Notes: a model not told the origin generated them from the letters alone. A DNA stretch of 64,000 bases from Pseudomonas sp. W4I3 (GCF_030816195.1 NZ_JAUSXS010000001.1:3309501-3373500), one strand, 5' to 3'; counted from the first letter of the stretch, positions 16,721 through 25,907 are shown. Numbers and translations are program-made.

Positions 16721-18919
16721 ATGGAAATTAAGGTCAACTTTCTCGACAACCTTCGACTTGAAGCCAAGTTCGATGATTTCACGGTGATTGCCGACCAGCC
16801 GATTCGCTACAAGGGCGACGGTTCGGCGCCGGGGCCATTCGATTACTTCCTGGCTTCGTCGGCGTTGTGTGCGGCGTACTTTGTGAAGTTGTACTGCGCC
16901 ACGCGCAATATTCCCACCGAGCATATTCGCCTGTCGCAGAACAACATCGTCGACCCGGAAAACCGCTACAACCAGATCTTCAAGATCCAGGTCGAGCTGC
17001 CAGCGGACATCTCCGACAAGGACCGCCAGGGCATCCTGCGCTCCATCGATCGCTGCACCGTGAAAAAAGTCGTGCAGGCCGGGCCGGAATTCTTGATCGA
17101 GGAAGTCGACAACCTCGACGCCGATGCGCAGGCGTTGTTGATGCCCAACTCGACGTCGGAGGCGGGCACCTACATCGCCGGCAAGGACCTGCCGCTGGAG
17201 CAGACGATCGCCAACATGTCGGCGATCCTGGCGCGCCTGGGCATGAAGATCGAAATCGCCTCGTGGCGCAATATCGTGCCCAACGTCTGGTCGCTGCATA
17301 TCCGCGATGCCCACTCGCCGATGTGCTTTACCAACGGCAAGGGCGCCACCAAGGAAGGCGCGCTGGCGTCGGCACTGGGCGAATTCATCGAGCGGCTCAA
17401 CTGCAACTTCTTCTACAACGACCAGTTCTGGGGTGAAGAACTGGCCAATGCAGCGTTTGTGCACTATCCGGATGAGCGCTGGTTCCAGCCCGGCCCGAAC
17501 GACGAGTTGCCCAGCGAAATCCTCGATGCCTACTGCCTGAAAGTCTACAACCGCGACGGCGAGCTGCGCGGTTCGCACCTGTTCGACACCAACTCCGGTA
17601 ACGAAGCGCGGGGTATTGTCTCGCTGCCGTTTGTACGCCAGTCCGATGGTGAGGTGGTGTATTTCCCCTCCAACCTGATCGAAAACCTTTACCTGAGCAA
17701 CGGCATGAGCGCGGGCAACACCTTGGCCGAAGCCCAGGTGCAGTGCCTGTCGGAGATCTTCGAACGAGCGGTGAAGCGCGAAATCATCGAAGGCGAATTC
17801 GCGCTGCCGGATGTCCCGGCCGAGGTCCTGGCCAGATACCCCGGCATCCTGGCGGGCATCGAAGGCCTGGAAGCCCAGGGCTTCCCGGTGCTGGTCAAGG
17901 ACGCGTCCCTGGGCGGTGAGTTCCCGGTGATGTGCGTGACCCTGATGAACCCGCGCACCGGCGGAGTATTCGCCTCGTTCGGCGCGCACCCGAGCATGGA
18001 AGTGGCGCTGGAGCGCAGCCTCACCGAACTGCTGCAAGGCCGCAGCTTCGAAGGCTTGAACGACTTGCCGCAGCCGACTTTCGAAGCCCAGGCGGTCACC
18101 GAGCCGAACAACTTCGTCGAGCACTTTATCGACTCCAGTGGTGTGGTGTCGTGGCGCTTCTTCAGCGCCCAGTCCGATTACGAATTCGTCGAATGGGATT
18201 TCTCCGGCGCTGGCGAAGACTCCAATGCCCAGGAAGCCGCGACGCTGTTCGGTATTCTGGAAGGCATGGGCAAAGAGTCCTACATGGCGGTGTACGAACA
18301 CCTGGGCGCCACCGCCTGCCGCATCCTGGTGCCGGACTACTCGGAAATCTACCCGGTGGATGACCTGATCTGGGACAACACCAACAAGGCGCTGTTTTTC
18401 CGCGAAGACATCCTCAACCTGCACCGCCTGGATGAGGCGCAGTTGCACGCGTTGGTCGAGCGCCTGATTGAAAGTGAGCTGGACGACTACACCGACATCA
18501 CCACGCTGATCGGCATCGAATTCGACGACAACACCGCCTGGGGCCAACTGACCATCCTGGAGTTGAAGCTGTTGATCTTCCTCGCGTTGCAGCAGCACGA
18601 GGAAGCCAAGGAATGCGTGGAGATGTTCCTGCAGTACAACGACAACACCGTCGAGCGCGGGCTGTTCTACCAGGCGGTGAACGCGGTGCTGGAGATGGAA
18701 CTGGACGAAGACCTGGAGCTGGCCGACTACGAGGCCAACTTTAGGCGCATGTTTGGTCACGAGCGCATGGATGCCGTGATCGGCTCGGTCAACGGCAGCG
18801 TGCGGTTTCATGGGCTGACGCCGACCAGTATGAAGCTCGAAGGGCTGGACCGGCATTTGCGCTTGATCGAGAGCTACAAGAAGCTGCACGCCGCGCGGGC
18901 CAACATCATCCAGGCCTGA
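16721..18919 (+). CDS. ycaO: OsmC domain/YcaO domain-containing protein
   Basis: A 732-residue protein. Residues 1-130 are OsmC-like (IRYKGDGSAPGPFDYFLASSALCAAYFVKLYC, with the conserved GPFD and Cys), and residues about 165-500 are a YcaO domain (NGKGATKEGALASALGEFIERL, NGMSAGNTLAEAQVQCLSEIFERAVKREI), where the conserved acidic and Ser residues bind ATP. The C-terminal 200 residues are helical. In E. coli, YcaO has been linked to ribosomal protein S12 beta-methylthiolation by RimO; stand-alone YcaO proteins activate amide bonds using ATP. The best-conserved start is MEIKVNFLDN; a CATAAT -10-like box precedes it. A REPIN follows. Confidence 0.85.
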   Translation: MEIKVNFLDNLRLEAKFDDFTVIADQPIRYKGDGSAPGPFDYFLASSALCAAYFVKLYCATRNIPTEHIRLSQNNIVDPENRYNQIFKIQVELPADISDKDRQGILRSIDRCTVKKVVQAGPEFLIEEVDNLDADAQALLMPNSTSEAGTYIAGKDLPLEQTIANMSAILARLGMKIEIASWRNIVPNVWSLHIRDAHSPMCFTNGKGATKEGALASALGEFIERLNCNFFYNDQFWGEELANAAFVHYPDERWFQPGPNDELPSEILDAYCLKVYNRDGELRGSHLFDTNSGNEARGIVSLPFVRQSDGEVVYFPSNLIENLYLSNGMSAGNTLAEAQVQCLSEIFERAVKREIIEGEFALPDVPAEVLARYPGILAGIEGLEAQGFPVLVKDASLGGEFPVMCVTLMNPRTGGVFASFGAHPSMEVALERSLTELLQGRSFEGLNDLPQPTFEAQAVTEPNNFVEHFIDSSGVVSWRFFSAQSDYEFVEWDFSGAGEDSNAQEAATLFGILEGMGKESYMAVYEHLGATACRILVPDYSEIYPVDDLIWDNTNKALFFREDILNLHRLDEAQLHALVERLIESELDDYTDITTLIGIEFDDNTAWGQLTILELKLLIFLALQQHEEAKECVEMFLQYNDNTVERGLFYQAVNAVLEMELDEDLELADYEANFRRMFGHERMDAVIGSVNGSVRFHGLTPTSMKLEGLDRHLRLIESYKKLHAARANIIQA

Positions 18920-18932
18920 TTTTGCACAATGA

Positions 18933-19023
18933 ATGTGGGAGGGGGCTTGCTCCCGATGGCGGTGGGTCAGCTGCCAATAAGCTGACTGATGCACCGCCAT
19001 CGGGAGCAAGCCCCCTCCCACAT
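18933..19023. repeat. REPIN, GTGGGAGGGGGCTTGC family
   Basis: ATGTGGGAGGGGGCTTGCTC and its exact inverted copy enclose GATGGCGG/CCGCCATC complementary flanks and about 40 bp of spacer. The arms are almost perfectly complementary over 29 bases. Intergenic, between convergent genes. Confidence 0.9.
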
Positions 19024-19047
19024 TTGGTTCTCTGGTGTCTGGATGGT

Positions 19048-20214
19048 TTATATGTGAGCCAAGGCCTGAGCCAGGTCCGCGCGCAAGTCTTCTACATCCT
19101 CAACCCCCACCGACAACCGCACCAACCCGTCACCAATCCCCAACTGCGCGCGTGTCGCCGCCGGGATGCTTGCGTGGGTCATGATCGCCGGGTGTTCGAT
19201 CAGGCTCTCCACGCCGCCCAAACTCTCGGCCAGGGCGAACACCTTCACGTTTTCCAGAAAGCGCCTGGCGCCCGCCAGGTCGGCATTCAAATCCACTGAA
19301 ATCATCCCGCCAAACCCGCGCATCTGCCGCGTGGCCAGTTCGTGCTGCGGGTGAGATTTCAAGCCGGGATAATGCACCCGTGACACCTGCGGTTGCTGTT
19401 CCAGCCAGGTCGCCAGTTCCAGCGCGTTGCGGCAATGGCGCTCCATGCGCAGGGCCAGGGTTTTGACGCCGCGCAGGGTCAGGAACGCGTCGAAAGGCCC
19501 GGCGATGGCGCCCACCGAGTTTTGCAAAAAGCCCAGGCGCTCAGCCAGCTCGGGGTTGTCGCCAACGATGGCGATGCCGCCGATCACGTCCGAGTGGCCG
19601 TTCAGGTACTTGGTGGAGGAGTGCACCACAATATCGAAACCCAGCTCCAGCGGGCGCTGGATCCATGGGCTGGCGAACGTGTTGTCAGCCACGCAGAGGA
19701 TGCCGCGGGCGCGGCAGAGGCGGGCGATGGCGTTGAGGTCGGTCAGGCTCAGCAACGGGTTGCTGGGCGTTTCGACCCAGACCATGCGCGTGTCGTCCCG
19801 CAGTGACGCTTCAAATGCCGACAGATCACTCAGGTCGACATAGCTGAACCGGTGCCCGGCGCTGCGCTGACGCACCTTGTCGAACAGACGAAAGGTGCCG
19901 CCATACAGGTCATTGCCGGAAACGACGTGTGCACCGGCATCCAGCAGCTCAAGCACCGTAGATATCGCCGCCAGCCCCGAGGCAAACGCAAAGGCCTGCG
20001 TGCCGCCTTCCAAGTCGGCAACGCAGCGCTCCAGCGCAAAGCGCGTCGGGTTATGCGAGCGGCCATAGTCTAACCCTTTGTGCACGCCTGGGCTGTCTTG
20101 CAGGTAGGTGGAGTTGGCGTAGATCGGCGGCATCAGCGCGCCCGTGGTCGGGTCGGGGGATTGACCGGCATGGATCACACGGGTGGCAAACGCGCTTTTA
20201 TCGGGCTGGCTCAT
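19048..20214 (-). CDS. Cystathionine gamma-lyase/gamma-synthase family PLP enzyme
   Basis: A 388-residue Cys/Met-metabolism PLP enzyme. Diagnostic segments are YANSTYLQDSPG, YGRSHNPTR (phosphate-binding Tyr and Arg of the neighbouring subunit), ASGLAAISTVLELL and HSSTKYLNGHSD, in which Lys202 is the Schiff-base lysine. The family includes gamma-synthase, gamma-lyase and beta-lyase; being coupled by a 4-base ATGA overlap to cystathionine beta-synthase, a gamma-lyase acting in reverse transsulfuration (cystathionine to cysteine) is the best reading. Length is normal for the family. Confidence 0.87.
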   Translation of the reverse strand: MSQPDKSAFATRVIHAGQSPDPTTGALMPPIYANSTYLQDSPGVHKGLDYGRSHNPTRFALERCVADLEGGTQAFAFASGLAAISTVLELLDAGAHVVSGNDLYGGTFRLFDKVRQRSAGHRFSYVDLSDLSAFEASLRDDTRMVWVETPSNPLLSLTDLNAIARLCRARGILCVADNTFASPWIQRPLELGFDIVVHSSTKYLNGHSDVIGGIAIVGDNPELAERLGFLQNSVGAIAGPFDAFLTLRGVKTLALRMERHCRNALELATWLEQQPQVSRVHYPGLKSHPQHELATRQMRGFGGMISVDLNADLAGARRFLENVKVFALAESLGGVESLIEHPAIMTHASIPAATRAQLGIGDGLVRLSVGVEDVEDLRADLAQALAHI

Positions 20215-21587
20215 GCAAGGGATCTCCGTAGGTGGTTAAGCAGGTCGACGCGGGTGATCAGGCCGTGGAAGCCGGAGGCGTCGGCAATGATGGCGACCAG
20301 GCCGCGATCTAGCTCCGCCTGCAGTTCGGCGAGGCTGGCGCTGGGGGCCAGGGTGTGAAGGGTGCGGGTCATGGCGCTGGCCACGCTCATGGAGAAATGC
20401 GCGGCGTCCTGGTGCAGGCCCAGCAGCAGGTCGGACTCATCGATAACCCCCGCCAGTTGCGTGCCGTCCACCAGCACCGGCAGCTGCGACACATCCGCCA
20501 GGCGCATGCGCTGGAAGGCGGTGAGCAGGGTGTCATCGGGGCTTACGCTGATCACCCGGCCATCTTCGAAGCGGCGGGCGATCAGGTCGCGCAGGTCGCC
20601 GTAGTGCTTGTATTGCAACAGGCCGGCATCGTTCATCCATTGGTCGTTGTAGACCTTGGACAGGTAGCGCGTGCCGGTGTCGCACACGAATGTCACCACG
20701 CGCTTGGGCTCGGTTTGCTCGCGGCAATAGCGCAACGCGGCGGCGAGCAGGGTGCCGGTGGACGAGCCACCAAGAATGCCTTCGGCCTTGAGCAGTTGGC
20801 GGGCGTGGTCGAAGCTTTCTTCATCGCTGATGGAATAGGCGTGACGCACGCTGGACAGGTCGGCAATCGACGGAATGAAGTCCTCGCCGATGCCCTCCAC
20901 CGCCCAGGCGCCAGGGGTTGGCAACTGGCCGCTGCGGCTGTATTCGGCCATCACCGAACCCACCGGGTCGGCCAGCACCATCGCCAGTTCGGGCTGCACG
21001 CGCTTGAAGAAACGCGTCAGCCCGGTGAGGGTGCCGGCCGAGCCGACGCCCACCACAATCGCGTCCACATCATGCTGGGTTTGTGCCCAGATCTCCGGCG
21101 CGGTGCTGGTTTCATGGGCCAGAGGGTTAGCCGGGTTGTTGAACTGGTCGGCAAAGAACGAACCCGGGATGCCCTTGGTCAGGCGCGCGGCCACGTCCTG
21201 GTAGTACTCGGGGTGGCCCTTGCCCACATCGGAGCGCGTGATATGCACCTCGGCGCCCATGGCCTTGAGGTGCAGGACTTTTTCCGTAGACATCTTGTCG
21301 GGCACCACCAGCACCACCCGGTAGCCTTTGGCGCGACCGACCAGCGCCAGGCCCAGGCCGGTATTGCCGGCGGTGGCCTCGATAATCGTGCCACCGGGGC
21401 GCAACCGACCGTCGCGCTCAGCGGCGTCGATCATGGCCAGGCCGATGCGGTCCTTGATCGAACCTCCTGGGTTTTGCGATTCAAGCTTGAGAAACAGCGT
21501 GCAAGGGCCGGTATCGAAACGGCTGACCTTGACCAGCGGCGTGTTACCGATCAGTTCAAGTACGGCGGGGTGGGATAGGTTGGGCAT
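20211..21587 (-). CDS. cbs: Cystathionine beta-synthase
   Basis: A 458-residue enzyme with an N-terminal fold-type-II PLP domain (residues 1-320): LIGNTPLVKV, QNPGGSIKDRIG with PLP-binding Lys45, EATAGNTGLGLALV, and the second loop VGVGSAGTLTGLTRFF with GGSSTGT further on. A pair of CBS domains occupies about residues 340-455 (VISVSPDDTLLTAFQRMRLADVSQLPVL and the final MTRTLHTL...HGLITRVDLL). This two-part build distinguishes it from cysteine synthase. It condenses serine and homocysteine to cystathionine. AGGTGA precedes the ATG, and the stop overlaps the gamma-lyase start, forming a two-gene operon. Confidence 0.9.
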   Translation of the reverse strand: MPNLSHPAVLELIGNTPLVKVSRFDTGPCTLFLKLESQNPGGSIKDRIGLAMIDAAERDGRLRPGGTIIEATAGNTGLGLALVGRAKGYRVVLVVPDKMSTEKVLHLKAMGAEVHITRSDVGKGHPEYYQDVAARLTKGIPGSFFADQFNNPANPLAHETSTAPEIWAQTQHDVDAIVVGVGSAGTLTGLTRFFKRVQPELAMVLADPVGSVMAEYSRSGQLPTPGAWAVEGIGEDFIPSIADLSSVRHAYSISDEESFDHARQLLKAEGILGGSSTGTLLAAALRYCREQTEPKRVVTFVCDTGTRYLSKVYNDQWMNDAGLLQYKHYGDLRDLIARRFEDGRVISVSPDDTLLTAFQRMRLADVSQLPVLVDGTQLAGVIDESDLLLGLHQDAAHFSMSVASAMTRTLHTLAPSASLAELQAELDRGLVAIIADASGFHGLITRVDLLNHLRRSLA

Positions 21588-21758
21588 GTCGTCACCTGGT
21601 TACGGGATGGGCGTAGGGTGGGGGGACAGCAGAACGCAAAGCATGGCTAGAAACATAGGCCGGTCCCGCGTGGGGTGCAACCGGGTGGTCCGATGCGTGA
21701 CTTTTTTTGGCGCATGGGGGGTGGGCTGTAGGGTTGGCATTTGCGTTGCCTGGCCTGG

Positions 21759-21967
21759 CGCCTTCGCGGCCTCGCTGGGGCTCGTGCGCTCCTACAGAGG
21801 TTATCGGTGTTGTCTGGCTTGGTTCGCAAGTCGAGCACAGCACCCGCAGGCAACGCAGATCAAATGTGGGAGTTGTCGAGCCCCAGCGAGGCTACGAAGG
21901 CGGCGGCACTGCTGGCCTGTGTGCCCCTGACCCACCGCGATCGCGGCCTCGCTGAAGTTTAGACGAC
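21759..21967. repeat. REP cluster, GTGGGAGCTGTCGAGC family (degenerate)
   Basis: Three imperfect REP copies lie in the gap before the MFS exporter stop codon: one pointing left (GCCTCGCTGGGGCTCGTGCG), one right (GGGAGTTGTCGAGCCCCAGC) and a truncated left-pointing GCGGCCTCGCTGAAG. They belong to the same family as the tandem array near 37 kb but have diverged. The left part of the gap (21588-21758) holds nothing I recognise. Confidence 0.65.
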
Positions 21968-21969
21968 CG

Positions 21970-23148
21970 CTACGCCAGGGCGCTGTTGGCGCGGGCACCG
22001 GCACGCCGCGAGCGCCAGCCCAGCCCCAGTACCATCAGCAAACCCAGGCCCGCCATCAGCGCGCCCGCCAGGGAAATCGCCGGGTAACCCAGCCCGGCAT
22101 TGATCACCGCGCCCCCCAACGCCGCCCCAATTGCATTGCCAAAATTGAACGCCCCGATGTTCATCGCCGAGGCCAGGTTAGGCGCATCTTTTGCCGCTTC
22201 CATCACGCGCATCTGCAACGGCGGCACCAAGGCAAAGCTGGCGGCGCCCCACAACAGGATCGACAAGGCAGCGGGCAGCGGCCATTGCATCAGCACCGAA
22301 AACGCCAGCAGCACGGCTATCAACACCACCAGCGAAATCACCAACGTGCGGTCCACCGAACGGTCCGCAGACTTGCCACCCCACACATTGCCCAGGGTCA
22401 GCCCGATACCGAACAGCACCAGCATTCCCGTGACAAAGTTGGTCGACGCGTGGGTGACATCGCGCAAGATCGGCGCGATATAAGTGAACACCGTGAACAT
22501 CGCACTGGAACCCACCACCGTCAGCGCCAACGCGGCCAACACCGGCCCGCGCCCCAGTACGCGAATCTCCGCCATCAGGCTGCCGCCTTTCGGCGCGGGT
22601 GCCTTCGGCAGCGCCCACCACAGCGCCGCCATCACCACCGCGCCCAGCCCGCTAATGCCCCAGAACGCCGTGCGCCAACCAAAGTTCTCGCCAAACCAGG
22701 TGGCCAGGGGCACGCCACCAATGGTCGCCAGGGTCAGCCCCAGAAACATCGCCGCCACAGCCCCCGCGCGCTTCTCCGGCGCGACCACACTCGCGGCCAC
22801 AATCGAACCAATGCCAAAAAACGCGCCGTGGTTCAGTGAGGTCACCAGCCTGGCAATCATCAAGGTCTGGTAGTTGGTCGCCAGCGCCGAGAGCAGATTA
22901 CCCAAGGTGAAAATCGCCATCAGCCCGATCAGCAAATGACGGCGGGGCACCCTGGCCGTCGCGAGCGTCATGATCGGCGCGCCAATCAGCACGCCCATGG
23001 CATAGGCGCTCACCAACAGCCCCGCAGCGGGAATGGATACGCCAAGATCGGCGGCAATACCGGGCAACATGCCCATGGGTGCAAACTCCGTGACCCCGAT
23101 GCCAAAGGCACCGATGGACAAGGCTACAAGGGGTGGATTGATACGCAT
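21970..23148 (-). CDS. MFS transporter, AraJ/sugar-efflux or drug-efflux type
   Basis: A 392-residue inner-membrane protein with twelve predicted helices. The opening ALSIGAFGIGVTEFAPMGMLPGIAADLGVSIPAAGLLVSAYAMGV is typical of the DHA1/AraJ efflux group, with the motif-A-like loop ATARVPRRHLLIGL. Substrate export rather than import is expected. GAGGAG directly upstream supports the start MRINPPLVAL; the frame extends upstream but without family similarity. Divergent from a LysR gene across 94 bp, the probable regulator. Confidence 0.85.
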   Translation of the reverse strand: MRINPPLVALSIGAFGIGVTEFAPMGMLPGIAADLGVSIPAAGLLVSAYAMGVLIGAPIMTLATARVPRRHLLIGLMAIFTLGNLLSALATNYQTLMIARLVTSLNHGAFFGIGSIVAASVVAPEKRAGAVAAMFLGLTLATIGGVPLATWFGENFGWRTAFWGISGLGAVVMAALWWALPKAPAPKGGSLMAEIRVLGRGPVLAALALTVVGSSAMFTVFTYIAPILRDVTHASTNFVTGMLVLFGIGLTLGNVWGGKSADRSVDRTLVISLVVLIAVLLAFSVLMQWPLPAALSILLWGAASFALVPPLQMRVMEAAKDAPNLASAMNIGAFNFGNAIGAALGGAVINAGLGYPAISLAGALMAGLGLLMVLGLGWRSRRAGARANSALA

Positions 23149-23242
23149 GGTTGACTCCTCATCTGTGTGCCAAATGCTACAATCCGGCCTTTTCAAGCAG
23201 TAGCCCCTGGTTGGGAACTACACCTTTGCGCAAGAGGCACAA

Positions 23243-24193
23243 ATGGACATAGGCGGGCGGTCGGGAGAGATGGAAGTGTTCGTCAGGGTCGCCGAACACG
23301 GCAGCCTGTCGGGCGCCGCGCGTGCCCTGGGGCTGACGCCATCGTCCATCAGCCGCATCATCACCCGCACCGAGCGGCGCATCGGCACCCGGCTACTGCT
23401 GCGCACCACCCGCGCCATCACCTTCACCGCCGAAGGCGAAGCCTACCTGCGGGGCGCACGGCGCATCCTGGCGGACATGGCCGAAGTCGAAGACGCCATC
23501 ACCGACCAGGGCGCCCCCCGCGGTCGCCTCCGAGTCAGCGCAGCCCTGGCCCACGGCCGCCTCACCATCGTGCCGCTGATCGCCGCCTTCAGCGCCCGCT
23601 ATCCGGCCATCCTGGTCGACCTGATGCTGGGCGACGAAGTGGTCGACATCCTCGGCGGCCAAGCCGACGTGGCCATCCGCTTCGGCCACTTGGCCGACAG
23701 CCCCCTGACCGCGCGCCACATCGGCTCCACCGGCCAGGTCATCGTCGCCTCACCCGACTACCTCGCCCGGCATGGCACGCCGGTGACGCCGCAGGATTTA
23801 TTTGAGCACAACTGTTTGCGCTTCAACTTCCGCAGGGCGGCGCCGGATTGGCCGTTTCGGGTGGATGGGCGGGATTTTTCGTTGAAAGTGACGGGGACGA
23901 TTGAGGGGAACAGCGGCGAGGCGTTGGCGCAGTTGGCGAAGCTGGGCGCGGGGATAGCGCGGGTAGGGGCGTTTAGCGTGGCGCAGGATCTGGAACGGGG
24001 GGAGTTGGTGCCGTTGCTGGAGGCGTATAACCCGGGGGATGTGGAGCCGATTCATGCGGTGTTTGTGGGTGGGGCGGCGATGCCGGCGCGGGTTAGGGCG
24101 TTTGTGGACTTTTTGGTGGGGGGCATTGGGTGTGAGGGGAGATTCACTGGTTGGTTTCGGCCAATAGCTGCCTATCGGAACCGGCTGAAATAG
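23243..24193 (+). CDS. LysR family transcriptional regulator
   Basis: A 316-residue LysR protein: winged helix-turn-helix in residues 5-65 (MEVFVRVAEHGSLSGAARAL, then GLTPSSISRIITRTERRIG) and a LysR-substrate domain from about residue 95 (RGRLRVSAALAHGRLTIVPLI). It is divergent from the MFS exporter and likely controls it. Codon choice changes abruptly near 23,780: upstream codons end mostly in C, downstream ones mostly in G or T, although the protein stays family-like to the end. Confidence 0.87.
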   Translation: MDIGGRSGEMEVFVRVAEHGSLSGAARALGLTPSSISRIITRTERRIGTRLLLRTTRAITFTAEGEAYLRGARRILADMAEVEDAITDQGAPRGRLRVSAALAHGRLTIVPLIAAFSARYPAILVDLMLGDEVVDILGGQADVAIRFGHLADSPLTARHIGSTGQVIVASPDYLARHGTPVTPQDLFEHNCLRFNFRRAAPDWPFRVDGRDFSLKVTGTIEGNSGEALAQLAKLGAGIARVGAFSVAQDLERGELVPLLEAYNPGDVEPIHAVFVGGAAMPARVRAFVDFLVGGIGCEGRFTGWFRPIAAYRNRLK

Positions 24194-24265
24194 CCCCAGA
24201 GCGGTCATCTCCGCGTTCCAGTATTATCATGCCGATCTTCGGACTGTTTATTGGTAGGTTGATCC

Positions 24266-24358
24266 ATGGCCAGAAGCGTTAGGCTTCAAAAAGTCGTCGA
24301 TGTCATCGGGCTTTATCTGAACCCGCCGGACAACGCCGTCGTGCTGTCAGTTGCATAA
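24266..24358 (+). pseudogene. IS630-family transposase fragment
   Basis: Thirty codons read MARSVRLQKVVDVIGLYLNP then PPDNAVVLSVA before a stop. The piece KVVDVIGLYLNPPDNAVVL matches the conserved segment of IS630-type transposases just before the first catalytic Asp (normally followed by VDEKSQIQAL), and the frame breaks exactly there. No terminal repeats or rest of the gene are visible, so it is a relic. Confidence 0.7.
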
Positions 24359-24360
24359 GC

Positions 24361-24684
24361 CATGATCAAACGAGCGAGTCATGTGCTCAGGGCCTTTTTG
24401 ATGAGCTGGCATACCAGGCATACCAAAACTTTGCGACCACGTTCGTGCTCGTGGTGCCGGTTGAAACCGTTAACCACAACGCTCTGGACTACCTGATTAC
24501 AGCTCGGTTTCGCTTCCATGATTGCAAGCTGAGGCTGATGGCCAAGTTTACAAGCTGCCAAAGCGGACGTTTGTTATGGGTGGACCAGTTTGATGAGAAA
24601 CCGGCCCCCCAGACCATGGAGTGGCAGCAGGAGGTCGCTGCTTCGACCTGTCTGGCCGCCCGTCGGGTTTTACCGCTGACCTAA
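24361..24684 (+). pseudogene. Truncated regulator remnant (TolB-like C-terminal half)
   Basis: The frame directly after the transposase scrap reads CAQGLFDELAYQAYQNF, LDYLITARFRFHDCKLRLMA and SGRLLWVDQFDEKPAPQTME, then WQQEVAASTCLAARRVL to a stop. It aligns with residues about 155-275 of the intact regulator near 28.5-29.3 kb (CFTEGLHEELTHHLYKKL, HRLEGSVHVDADRIRTSVRL, TGYVAWSEQFNRAAYTAI, HQQELASSICYAL). The DNA-binding N-terminal half is missing, apparently lost where the IS630 relic lies. A short in-frame GTG could still initiate an 79-residue product, but no function is expected. Confidence 0.65.
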
Positions 24685-24688
24685 ACAA

Positions 24689-25345
24689 TCAATCCAGTAT
24701 CAAAATCAGCGCGTCACGCTCGGAGGCTCGACTGCTCAGCATGTCAACCGCCCTTGACCATGCAGACTTCGCCAGCACAGCCCCTTGACCGGACCAATTC
24801 GGAACAATGGCGCCGAGAACTTCTTCGTGACGCGCATGATCGATGAAGAAATAATCGCGAGCTGAATTCAACTCCGTGGTCAGCTTGGCGCATTCATCGG
24901 GACCGAGAATACCTACGATATCAGTGAGGCCAGTGAATATCGCTTCCAAATCTTTTCTCTGCGCCATAGAAAACAAGATTGTTGCTGGCTTTCCACGAAT
25001 AAGGTCAGTGATTCGCTCGTTACTCCACCCCGCATCCGTCAGTAGAGCCTTCAGAATCAAATGATACGGAAGCTCACCGCTTCGACCTAGCGAGAGTACT
25101 GGATGACAATGCCCAAGTAGGCATACCAGCAATTGCTTTGCCGGGCGATCACTCTCTTCCTCATCTGTAAGCCAAGAAGGGCTAAAACGCACTGCCTCTA
25201 AAGCCTCTGCCATCACATGGGACGGCTTTCTGCACGCCTCAGCTGATTTTTGGTGCAACCGAGCAATAACTTCATCTGGGGTTCCAGCGAGATCTTTTTT
25301 GAGGACATCGCTTGTGAATGAATAACAATAATGCAGAACAGCCAT
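24689..25345 (-). CDS. Hypothetical protein, 218 residues
   Basis: I do not recognise this protein. It is soluble-looking, without signal peptide or membrane helices, mixed alpha/beta, with a stretch LLVCLLGHCHPVLSLGRSGELP containing Cys/His and a C-terminal helical part (ECAKLTTELNSARDYFFIDHARHEEVL). The codon choice is less GC-biased than in the surrounding core genes. GGAG lies 9 bases before the ATG. It begins directly after the terminator of the upstream exported-protein gene, so it has its own promoter or depends on readthrough. It may be an immunity or accessory protein of the island, but nothing in the sequence proves that. Confidence 0.6.
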   Translation of the reverse strand: MAVLHYCYSFTSDVLKKDLAGTPDEVIARLHQKSAEACRKPSHVMAEALEAVRFSPSWLTDEEESDRPAKQLLVCLLGHCHPVLSLGRSGELPYHLILKALLTDAGWSNERITDLIRGKPATILFSMAQRKDLEAIFTGLTDIVGILGPDECAKLTTELNSARDYFFIDHARHEEVLGAIVPNWSGQGAVLAKSAWSRAVDMLSSRASERDALILILD

Positions 25346-25356
25346 AAGACGCTCCT

Positions 25357-25391
25357 AAAAAAAGAAGAGGTGCTCACCAGACACCTCTTCT
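25357..25391 (-). terminator. Rho-independent terminator of the 153-residue exported protein gene
   Basis: On the minus strand GAAGAGGTG pairs with CACCTCTTC around a 9-base loop, the stem gains one A-T pair, and seven T follow. It is the strongest classical terminator in the island. Confidence 0.88.
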
Positions 25392-25445
25392 CAATTGACT
25401 GTAGTTCTAATCAGTCATCACAATATCAATTGCGCTCTGGCAGTA

Positions 25446-25907
25446 CTAATTTGGCTGTGCCGGAGTGAGGCATTGAGAAGGACTGCCTCCGGTATAGCCG
25501 ACGTTTACATCCGCCGCATTGTTTGCAATCACAAAGTTCGTGATTTCAGTCGGGACAGCCGGCGCGGGGTCCTTGGTAATGCTCCAATGCCCCGGCCCTC
25601 CGTGCTGAGGAGAGTAAACGCCAATATATCCGGCCATATCCTGGATCGGACCCTGGACGCCCTGATCGAACGGCGGGTTGACCCCAACGACAGTGAACCG
25701 GACCTTGCAAGGCTTTCCGGGCACAATGAAGTTTGCTGCTTCAAATGTGGACAGACCATCCTCGTCAATCCTCCATTGCGCATCTGCTACCTTCGCATAA
25801 GTGGCGTTTTTTCTATCGATCGCTCGGAACACGTTAACATCCGCAGTCGCCAGCGTGCTGAACAGCGAACCGGCACAAAACAGCACAATCAGATTTTTAC
25901 TTTTCAT
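25446..25907 (-). CDS. Exported hypothetical protein, 153 residues
   Basis: The ATG behind AAGGA starts a clear signal peptide, MKSKNLIVLFCAGSLFSTLA-TA, with cleavage expected after residue 22. The mature part of about 130 residues is beta-rich and polar, with two Cys (GKPCKVRF and SQCLTPAQ) that could form one disulfide, and Gly/Pro-rich loops (GVYSPQHGGPGHWS). I recognise no family. The gene ends in a strong terminator and has one of the recurrent TAAGTAACGTTAC boxes about 176 bp upstream, as do two other genes of the island. Probably periplasmic or secreted. Confidence 0.65.
   Translation of the reverse strand: MKSKNLIVLFCAGSLFSTLATADVNVFRAIDRKNATYAKVADAQWRIDEDGLSTFEAANFIVPGKPCKVRFTVVGVNPPFDQGVQGPIQDMAGYIGVYSPQHGGPGHWSITKDPAPAVPTEITNFVIANNAADVNVGYTGGSPSQCLTPAQPN

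Noticed and set aside
16703..19021. Very long open frame (over 700 codons) opposite the OsmC-YcaO gene; similar ones oppose the siderophore receptor, the UVDE/kinase genes and the first AraC gene
   Set aside because: They are antisense by-products of high GC content. The translations are rich in His, Gln, Val and Arg, with no family features, while the sense frames encode clear proteins.
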